From Calliopum simillimum (Eukaryota; Arthropoda; Insecta; Diptera; Lauxaniidae), in contig OX638368.1 in the NCBI GenBank assembly GCA_951812925.1, positions 125,201,309-125,265,308 of the forward strand: a stretch of 64,000 bases of DNA. Direction: 5' to 3'. Shown piece after piece: positions 57,113 through 64,000 of the stretch. Positions within the stretch are counted from its first letter, which is position 1; every line of letters starts with the position of its first letter. Both the position numbers and the translations under genes were made by a program. The notes under the pieces were generated by a model, which saw only the letters and a list, made by a program, of their open reading frames with translations, was not told the origin of the DNA and did no database searches.

Positions 57113-58344
57113 CAAAAAAAAAAACAAATTTTTTCATTGAAACCGATTTTAGTGACACTTTTACACGTAAATAATTTGCTTCCGGATCACCGTGGCCAAA
57201 AGTTGAAAGCATTGGTTCCATTTCCAATGAGGAACGCCATCAAATCACCAGTACTCTGCGGAAAACATATTGATGGTCGCTAAGCAATTTGTTATGCTCC
57301 AGTTAACTCACAAGGTGGAAGCTTATGAGCCTTTCCATAACTTTGGAATGCGCAGGGCATATTGATCGAATTGCATTGTTCGCACTTCGCTATGGTTCTT
57401 AATATGTCTATGCAAAAAGAAACATGAAGCTAACTTCCAGTTGGCTATCATTGGCTTTCGCATTTTTTTGCAAGTCACACGCACCAAAACGAATCATTGA
57501 TAAATTTTCGTCTGGTAGTCAGTGACTATTTTGATATACCTACTTACTTAGTAGCTAATAATCTAACTTAAATCAATGCTCTCCGAAAACTTTTGAGGTA
57601 GGTAGGTACTCGTATTTACATGTACAAAATATAAAAATCATTAACGAGAGGAAAATTTTGTTGTTTCATTCTGAAATGACAATGAAACATTAAATAACAT
57701 AAGTTAATTAAGGGCTGCGTGAGAGTAAAAATTGTTCATTGTGGTTAGATTAGGTTAAGTTTAGTTACTTAGCTATTTACTTGCAAATATGTACTTACAT
57801 ACGCTTTATTGTTTCTACATTTGTCATATGTGCATTATGGCAATTTAACAAGATGCAGTGTATCGTATTTTTAAATAGATGACTTCCTCTACCGGTAAAT
57901 TGTGACATTTACATTGTCACGATAAAGTTTGAGAATCATTGCATGGGGAATATTTACATACATATGTAGGTACAAATATATCGAAAGTACTTTGAACTTT
58001 ATTTTCAGTTTTCATTTTTATTTCACCCAAAGGGTATCATCTCAAAAAGGATTTTTGTTTGGAACTTTCTTTGAGACTCATAAGCTTTTGTACCTTATAC
58101 TTCAATCAGGCTTGACGAGAGGAAAATGAGGAAGGTAAAAATTCCCCTAGGAGGATTTAGCAAAAAAAAAAAAATTCAGAAGTTATCATCAACGATTTTC
58201 TTTCAAGGAAATTTGAAATTTGGAAGGAATATTTCGAGAAGAAATTTTGAGAAATCACAAATTTAATGTAAGGGACTGTTCATTAGATAATAACGACCTT
58301 TACACAAAAAAAAAGTCCGAAAAAAATCAAAAAATTCATTCCTA
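57113..58344. other. Unassigned DNA, partly non-repetitive
   Basis: The stretch 57170-57480 has more balanced composition than its surroundings, but none of the six frames gives a recognisable protein. No mobile element signature was seen. Confidence 0.3.
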
Positions 58345-58520
58345 CATAGTTCCCTCTACATAATTGTTAAAATTGAAAAAGCTACAGCGAATCTAAAACT
58401 TCAGTAAAAAAAAAAATGTAAATAGAAATAAAACTAAAGAAGTAAGTAAAACTATGCAATGTTGTTTTTTTTTAATTGAATTCTTCAATAATAAACGATT
58501 TAAAATTATTTTATTAAATT
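58345..58520. repeat. Foldback repeat D, half copy
   Basis: GAAAAAGCTACAGCGAATCTA matches the left arm of the 46300-46850 repeat, followed by TATGCAATGTTG and AAACGATTTAAAAT, also in the same order there. The second arm is absent. Confidence 0.6.
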
Positions 58521-58739
58521 AATAATGTTTTTTTTTTTGGCCCGATTTCACAGTCATTACTTAAGTTATTGTTTTGCTTAAGTAGTGGTTTTGACCTAAG
58601 TCAGTTACTTGCTTTTTTCAATTTCACAGAACGTTACTTAAATCACTGTGAAATTGTGTTATTCTCAAGTTGGTACAAAACATTATGGTCGGCATGCGTG
58701 TCGGTTAAACGATTTCGGAAATTTTCAATATCAAGGTTT
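58521..58739. other. Unassigned DNA
   Basis: The phrase CACTGTGAAATTG (near 58644) and TTTCACAGTCATTAC (near 58547) form a weak inverted pair. There is no gene. Confidence 0.3.
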
Positions 58740-58880
58740 AACTTTAATGGCGGATGCAGTGTACTAAATTTTATTGATTTATCTCTCTTAGTTTTCACGT
58801 GAAAAATATTCCACAGGCAGCCAGACAGACGGACATAGCTATATCGACTCAGGAGCTAACGCTGATCAATTATATACATA

Positions 58881-59587
58881 CACTACCGGCCAAAAGTTTA
58901 GACTCACCTAAGAATTTTCATGAAATAGAAAGGAAATACAGTTTTAAACACAGATGTTTTGTCGTTGATTTAGGCCTCCCAGTACGATGGCGACTCTGAT
59001 TAACCTCAGTTTCAAGCTTTCTTTTCAACGCTCTCACTACTGCACTTTGAGAAGCATTGGTCTTTGAAGCAATTTTTCGCTTTGAATAACCTTCTTCGCT
59101 TAATACCACAATAACTGCACGTGTCTACACTCAGCTCGGCTTTTCGACCCATTTCTCTACGTACAAAAATAATATAAAAATACAAAATATGTATTTTTCT
59201 TCAATTTTTAATAAAATACAGTTATTCTCGAATTATGTAAATTTAAATGACAAACTCGTTAGAACCATTACGATATTCGATATGAAAAATAATTTACTAA
59301 CTTTTTTAAAAAGAAAAACACAAAATAATGGTGAAAAATATGATTTTTTGAGTGAATTTTTGAAGCACAACGACGTTACGCGTGGCACGCACTAAGCACA
59401 TAATAAGTTTATGCACGTTCTACCTATTCCCTAACCAACAAAACCCACTCCTTTTCACGGTCCGACAAAGAGAATACCCTAACTTGTTGTTTGTGATTGT
59501 TATGCTCGCTGGAATTCACTAAGTAGGTACTATATTTTGAAAGATTCCAAAATAAAGCAAGTGAGTCTAAACTTTTGGCCGGTAGTG
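58881..59587 (-). mobile_element. Tc1-like element, internally deleted
   Basis: The left end is CACTACCGGCCAAAAGTTTA, and the right end the exact inverse (TAAACTTTTGGCCGGTAGTG). They are flanked by TA (58879-58880 and 59588-59589). The match goes on through GACTCAC. At 707 bp it is less than half a full Tc1 element. Only the start of the transposase remains. Confidence 0.9.
58957..59152 (-). pseudogene. Tc1 transposase N-terminus
   Basis: The frame starts MGRKAELSVDTC (59152 downwards), then shifts by one base into VIVVLSEEGYSKRKIASKTN, the first Tc1 helix-turn-helix. SQSAVVRALKRKLET and HRTGRPKSTTKH follow, the GRPR linker. The second helix-turn-helix and the DDE catalytic domain are absent. 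Confidence 0.85.
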
Positions 59588-59660
59588 TATATACTTTTCC
59601 ATACCTGCCACACCTCCTTCTCTGCGTTACAAACGGCAGGACAAAGTGAATATACCCTGC

Positions 59661-60018
59661 GATAGGGTATAAAAGCCATATAATGGCCATCCTAATATAA
59701 CACATTAGCTGAAAAGTGCAGTGTCTAATGCAGAAAAAAACAACTTTTTTTTGCTCAAAGTCGGTTTTATTCAAAAGCATAGCACGCGGGTATCGAGAAA
59801 ATGTTTCAAGTCTCATGTGACATAATATTGAAAACTTTTATATAACCCGCCATTTATCTTGCACAACTAACCCGAGACATTTTCACATACCGAGTCGAAT
59901 TTAGTTATATTGCGAACACTTTAAAAATAAAAATGACACAAATCAACTTTACGGTTCCGTCACCAAAATGAATGCCAAAAGACAAGATAAAAGCCGTTTG
60001 CTTTTGAATTTCAACTCA
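59661..60018. promoter_or_regulatory. Upstream region of the SVWC gene
   Basis: This is the 350 nt before the TATA box. No binding site can be named with confidence. Confidence 0.3.
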
Positions 60019-60024
60019 TATAAA
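60019..60024 (+). promoter_or_regulatory. TATA box of the SVWC gene
   Basis: TATAAA lies 45 nt upstream of the chosen ATG at 60064, which would give a transcript start near 60050 and a very short 5' untranslated region. It argues against the in-frame upstream ATG at 59968. Confidence 0.6.
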
Positions 60025-60063
60025 CTTTGTGTATTTCGCTGTAAACTACTGGTACTTTGGAAA

Positions 60064-60560
60064 ATGCAAACTGTATTCTGTTTAGTGGTTGTACTGTCAA
60101 TGGCATCACTATCTTTGGCTGCCGTTCGAGCTGGAAATTACGCTGATTTCGGTAAGGATTAAAGTAAACATTTAAAACACGGACTGATATACAACCTCTT
60201 CTAGAATATCCCAAACAGTGTGTCATAAATGAGGATTATATTTTAGTTCCAGGCAAACATAAGGACGAAACGACCAAATGTGGACTTATATGGTGCTATA
60301 ATGATGGAACTGTTGAAATGTATACGTAAGTAACTTTGAAGTAATGGAAATTATGTGAAAAACTTTGAAGCTTTCTGAATAGAAATGCTGATAAATATTT
60401 TAAAAATTTTCCCTTTAGTTGCCCTGCACAAGATATTAACAAGCCGGGTTTCCAATATGGTGATTTTAAAGATCCCAAAAGAAGTTATCCACAATGCTGT
60501 GAACGAGTAGTTATACCTATACCCAAGCCAACCAAGCCAGCTGCAGCCCCAGCAAGTTAA
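60064..60560 (+). CDS. Secreted single-domain von Willebrand factor C (SVWC, Vago-like) protein
   Basis: Three exons are 60064-60151, 60205-60325 and 60419-60560, with GTAAGG/CTTCTAG and GTAAGT/CCCTTTAG splice sites and matching phases. Exon 1 encodes a signal peptide (MQTVFCLVVVLSMASLSLAA) and a short mature start. The mature part has six cysteines: QC, KCG, WC, TC and the QCC pair in YPQCCERV, the hallmark end of SVWC domains. The C-terminus is Pro/Lys/Ala-rich. Protein length is about 116 residues. SVWC proteins are secreted into haemolymph; some, such as Vago, respond to virus or nutrition. Many family members have eight cysteines, so two may be missing here. The function of this one is not known. 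I judge the gene intact. Confidence 0.88.
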
Positions 60561-60618
60561 GATAAAAAGCTGGTGTCATCATTCGTTATAATTTTTTGTG
60601 GATAGTATTTTTTTTGCC

Positions 60619-60624
60619 AATAAA
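60619..60624 (+). terminator. Poly(A) signal of the SVWC gene
   Basis: AATAAA lies 59 nt after the stop codon, giving a short 3' untranslated region. Confidence 0.7.
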
Positions 60625-60958
60625 TACGAAAGTAATAATGAAAAATTTTGTTCATTTATGAATCCTACGAATGTGATGAAATTGTAGTGCGGTGAATACA
60701 GAACTCTCTCGACCCTCTTTTGGAAGATAATTTAAAATCAAACTTTTCAGAAATGATTTTATAACTCTTTCTGAAGCGATAGAATGCGGATGCTCTTTGA
60801 AACGTATTTAGCAAGACTAAGCAATCATATAAATATACATACTTGCAATCAATTTTTTAAATGATAAAAAAGTTATGAAACTGAGAACACATCATATTCT
60901 CGATTTACCTTTAAGAAACATTATTCCAAAAATGGGCGTGATACACCCAAGAGATGCC
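60625..60958. other. Unassigned DNA between SVWC gene and LINE
   Basis: No gene or clear repeat is visible. Confidence 0.35.
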
Positions 60959-60964
60959 TTACGA

Positions 60965-61310
60965 TGACTTTGATATCGTGCCACGACTTTCCCGATTCTT
61001 GGATTTCCTTTTCCAGCGACCTTTTCTAGTTGGTTTCGGGTGAACCACGTCCTCTACAGCCTTGTGGATTCCCCTCGAGAGCCTGGCAAAAAACTTCGCT
61101 GTGTGGTTTCCGGAGAGTATGACCAATCCATCTCCACTTGGGCAACTTGACTTCGTTTGCTTTAGCCCTCTGACTGCATTTTTGTTGTAGCTCGGCATTT
61201 GATATAGAGCGAGGCCACCAAGCCTTTAGTATACGCCTTAAACATTTGTTGACGAATACTTGCAGCTTGTTCGTTAGTTGTTCAGTAAAGACTTCCTTTG
61301 CGTTATCGAC
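60965..61310 (-). pseudogene. LINE C-terminal domain
   Basis: AKEVFTEQLTNKLQVFVNKC leads to CLRRILKAWWPRSISNAELQ, then LPKWRWIGHTLRKPHSEVF and QALEGNPQGCRGRG, with a frameshift near 61040 to a basic tail. It is continuous with the LINE portion that begins near 61740 except for the AT-rich block between them. Confidence 0.8.
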
Positions 61311-61735
61311 TAAAAAAAAGTTAGTATTTGACACACATATTACTGTGGTAAAATGATTTTCCGAAATTCCGAAAATTTTCAAAGGAAGTTCGATCCAACC
61401 TTCGGATACGAAAAAAACCTTTTTCCTTTTTCAAAGCCATTTTGGGGCTTGGAGCACGCTTTTTATTTTTTTTTTTTTAAATATTTGTATTTAAAAGTAA
61501 ATTTTATTACAACTATTTTCCAGTCCTTAAAATTGTGGTATGTTGTACAATATTCAATTTTAAAGCTTTTTAAAATATCCAATTTAAAGGCGTCTGGTTT
61601 TCTTTAAATCATTCATAGAATAAAATATTTTATTTTTCAAACATGAATTTCAAATATTTCAATAATCAATTTTAAAGATTCTATTTAGTTAAGTATTGTT
61701 TGCATCAGGTGCTTACAGTTGTTACTTAACAAGTC
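61311..61735. other. AT-rich block inside the LINE
   Basis: On both sides the LINE protein reads on (LLYGCET at 61740, AKEVFTEQL at 61310), so these 425 bp are probably an insertion. I found no inverted repeats or target duplication. Poly(T) at 61458-61479 is the only feature. Confidence 0.5.
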
Positions 61736-61899
61736 ATGTTTCGCACCCATATAACAAAACCGATTTCACATTCGAATCAAAAAGGCGCACTTTCGTTTTG
61801 GTGGATATAACGGAAGAAGACCATATTTTGTTCAGTTGAGCAAACGCGTCTTTTGCTTTTGCTATTCTTGAGTTGATATCCTCTTTTGCTCCACCATCC
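61736..61899 (-). pseudogene. LINE reverse transcriptase connection segment
   Basis: The minus strand reads GAKEDINSRIAKAKDAFAQL, then NKIWSSSVISTKTKVRLFDS and NVKSVLLYGCET with a stop in place of the usual Trp. It follows directly on VDSFMY-GSIIS at 62660 once the hAT MITE and one target copy are removed. Confidence 0.85.
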
Positions 61900-61907
61900 A
61901 TGGAGAT

Positions 61908-62647
61908 TAGGGCTGTTCAAAAAAAAAACAAATTTTCGAATTTCCAAGATATACTTTGGCATCACGATCTACATCATGACAGAATATCCCAAAAAATTTT
62001 TCAGATTTTTAAATTCATATTTAAAGGTGGCTCAAAGCAGAAATATATTTTTATTTTTTTTTTTTAGCATTAATTACAAAATGTTGTCAAACAATTTGAA
62101 AAATTTGTTTTAGAGTTATTTAAAAACATTTATTTTGTTTGTTTTTTAATGAACTTTAAAACCTACGTTGTAATTTTGACAAAAAAAATTTGACACTTCT
62201 TAAAAAATGAAAAACTGCTCTAAGAAGGCGAAATTTTACGGTTTTTCAAAGAAAAAAGTCATCGTGCTTTAAACGAAATGAACATTTTTTAATTTACAAG
62301 TTTTCATTCAAAAGAGCTCTTAAAAACCTTCAAGACCAGACATGTTAAGACATTTTTGGGCCAGCAGGCTCGATGACAGAACGTTTGAAACATAGTAATG
62401 CAGCCCTGTGAAAGGCAAAACGCTTTTTACTCAAGAGGGAGGCATCTTACAAAAAAGTGCCCATGGCATAAAATGCTTAAAATCATCCAAGGAACAAGTG
62501 TGAGTTGTTTTTTTTTTTTTTTTAAAGTTTATTAGAAATGACGTTAAAAAAAAAAAAACAATTTGCACTTGTTCTGTCATGATGTAGATCGTGATGTCAA
62601 AGTATATCTTGGAAATTCGAAAATTTTTTTTTTTTTGAACAGCCCTA
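61908..62647. mobile_element. hAT MITE with 8-bp target duplication
   Basis: The ends TAGGGCTGTTC and GAACAGCCCTA belong to inverted repeats of about 75 bp (TTCGAATTTCCAAGATATAC and ACATCATGACAG inside). They are flanked by the exact 8-mer ATGGAGAT (61900-61907 and 62648-62655). Excising the 740 bp restores the LINE reading. No transposase is present. The small open frames at the left end are noncoding. Confidence 0.92.
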
Positions 62648-62655
62648 ATGGAGAT

Positions 62656-63850
62656 AATGCTGCCTTAATACATGAAACTGTCGACATTTTCGATGTCATC
62701 ACTATCACGCACGACTGTCAAATAAACATTTAAACGTGATGTCATTTCTGTTTGCGTTCAGCTTTATGCTTTTAGTCTTGGATGCGTTGATTTTTAGGCC
62801 GACCTCTGCGATTCCAAGACAAGGTCTTCAATCTTGCTTTGCATATCTAAGTGTTTGGACGATAGAAGGCAAATGTCATCAGCGTAGTCGAGATCTTCTA
62901 GATGTTCGGTAAAGTTCCTTTTGGCCTTATTAAGAGTTTAATCAAGTATATCGTCAAGAACTATAAGGAAGAGAGATGGTGATAGTAAGCACCCCTGCCG
63001 TACGTCTGAATTAATGGTGAATGTCGGAGACAACAACCCGCTGTAGTCTACGAAGACAAGTTGAAGCGCAGCACGCCATTCGTATGATTGTTCGACAATT
63101 ATTCTGAAGGTGTTGATTTCATCCACGCATGATCAGTTTGGCCGGAATCCTGCTTGTTGCCTTCGGATAGCCGAATCAAGTTTTTCGCTTACCCTGTTTG
63201 AAGGTACTGAGAGCAAAGTAATTCCTCTATAATTTCGGCACTCGATTAGGTCATCTTTTATCGGCAATTTGACTAGCATGCCATGTAGCCAATCTTCTGG
63301 CAAATGCTTTTCTCTCCAGATTCTGGAAATCCGAGGATGAAGAATCTTAGCTGATGTAATGCTGCATGATTTTAGCAGTTCAGCTGTTATTTGACCTATG
63401 CCGGCGGCCTTGTTGTTTTTCATGCTTTGGATAGCTTTCACTATTTCTCGATTGCAGGCGGTTGTGTTGGTATTCAACTACTCCTGCGAGTCACTGCGGC
63501 AGTTGTAGTTGGTGTTTCTGGTTGCGGGAATGTGGTAGATGTGGGATTCAGTATGGCACAAAAATACTCTCTCCATCTCCTTAGTTGGTCGTCCGCGGAT
63601 GCTAAGAGATTTCCGTTTTTGTCTTTGATAGGGCGAGTCTGTTGGTGTTTTCTGCCAGATAGTCTGCGGCTGATATCGTAAAGCATCCTGAGATTTTGAG
63701 CATTCGCAGCGTTTTTGGCTTCGCTCGCGAGGTCGTTATACATTTTTCTTTTGTCTTGTCTGCACGAAAGCCTGACTTCTTTATTGAGAGAGTGAAAGAC
63801 CTTTTCGGCGTCGTTCTTTTGCGCTCTAGTCTCAACGTCATCTCTCAATT
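62656..63850 (-). pseudogene. LINE linker and reverse transcriptase, several lesions
   Basis: From 63848 the minus strand reads RDDVETRAQKNDAEKVFHSL, then DQLRRWREYFCAILN. A frame change brings AIQSMKNNKAAGIGQITAEL, CRNYRGITLLSV and QQAGFRPN. VFVDYSGLLSPTF follows at about 63040, where the first catalytic AFDS block is deleted. DVRQGCLLSPSLF and YADDICLLSS (catalytic YADD) are present, then KINASKTKSIKL and VDSFMY, a TAA and GSIIS. Stops, two frameshifts and the deleted palm segment make it dead. Confidence 0.85.
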
Positions 63851-63904
63851 TTTTCGCGCTTCTTCTTTTTTCAACAAGACACTACGTTTCGTAATAATTC
63901 TAGC

Positions 63905-64000
63905 TAGGCACACTGGCGACATTTCTCAAAAGTGGTTGCAAAAATCAATTTTGGTGTGGTGGAAATTCGCAAATCTAATGATGCAGTTCGATAAACAAAT
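63905..64000. repeat. End of a second copy of the 11-12.6 kb element
   Basis: GCACACTGGCGACATTTCTC starts at about 63908. The rest is nearly identical to the inverse of 12480-12575. The copy continues beyond the window edge. Confidence 0.75.

Larger units (their letters stand above)
58740..59660 (-). repeat. Dispersed GTCCGTCTG/GGGTATA repeat, copy 3, split by Tc1
   Basis: The left part (to 58880) has AGACAGACGGACATAGCTAT and TCGACTCAGGAGCTAACGCT. The right part (from 59588) has ATACCTGCCACACCTCCTTC and ends near GATAGGGTATAAAAG. Removing the Tc1 element and one TA restores a repeat collinear with copy 2. Confidence 0.75.
60959..63900 (-). mobile_element. Decayed LINE (RTE/CR1-like), nested by other insertions
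   Basis: The minus strand contains, from 5' (63900) to 3' (60959), a linker, reverse transcriptase and a C-terminal domain. A hAT MITE (61908-62647) and an extra AT-rich block (about 61311-61735) interrupt it. The 5' side is cut by a repeat at about 63905. The C-terminal wording (CLRRIL, WRWIGHTLRKP, NPQG) is shared by many insect LINEs. The clade name is tentative. Confidence 0.8.

Noticed and set aside
57180..57480. Possible exon, because of balanced base composition
   Set aside because: No frame gives a recognisable domain, and all have stops within short distance.
59968..60063. N-terminal extension of the SVWC protein from the ATG at 59968
   Set aside because: The TATA box lies downstream of it, and a good signal peptide starts at 60064.

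Overview
The window is AT-rich, intron-bearing and crowded with transposons, which fits a large insect genome. The element types (mariner, Tc1, hAT, a Transib-like element, a Ty3/gypsy element of the mag/K02A2.6 type, several LINEs), the dispersed GTCCGTCTG repeat near GGGTATA and the two host genes all fit a brachyceran fly, perhaps a tephritid. The species call is inference.

Only two host genes can be supported. On the minus strand near 53.3-53.8 kb are the last two coding exons of a rhodopsin-type neuropeptide receptor (TM6, TM7 and C-tail), most like the neuromedin-U/pyrokinin/CAPA group. On the plus strand at 60.06-60.56 kb is a complete three-exon gene for a small secreted single-domain von Willebrand factor C (SVWC, Vago-like) protein, with a TATA box and a poly(A) signal. 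I see no real tRNA, rRNA or CRISPR.

Layout. 1-3.6 kb: AT-rich DNA with a decayed foldback repeat. 3.66-5.59 kb: a mariner that is a head-to-tail fusion of two broken copies. 6.16-10.58 kb: a DNA element with terminal inverted repeats, an internal 0.7-kb hairpin, five copies of a 14-bp dyad motif and a nested hAT. 11.0-12.6 kb: another inverted-repeat element. 13.3-14.5 kb: LINE 3' end with a small MITE. 15.0-16.3 kb: MITEs. 16.85-23.1 kb: a large palindrome whose loop holds an almost intact 4.8-kb Ty3/gypsy retrotransposon with identical LTRs. 25-33 kb: diverged hAT-like elements, tRNA-like repeats and a decayed mariner/Tc1 transposase. 33.8-36.4 kb: endonuclease and reverse transcriptase part of a LINE. 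38.8-43.9 kb: foldbacks and MITEs. 44.5-46.2 kb: a Transib-like element carrying two minisatellites, inserted in a tRNA-like sequence. 47.2-48.7 kb: a near-perfect 1.44-kb hairpin built of short repeats. 49.6-53 kb: repeats and unassigned DNA. 55.5-57.1 kb: a foldback with a CTTGGT-repeat MITE in its loop. 58.7-59.7 kb: a dispersed repeat split by a Tc1 remnant. 61-63.9 kb: a minus-strand LINE interrupted by a hAT MITE.

Most elements are dead and nested, and long inverted repeats are unusually frequent. The strongest candidates for something undescribed are the 47-kb hairpin (possible endo-siRNA/hpRNA locus), the Transib-like element with RSS-heptamer-like ends, the dyad-motif element at 6-10 kb, and the gag-pol frame change inside a zinc knuckle.
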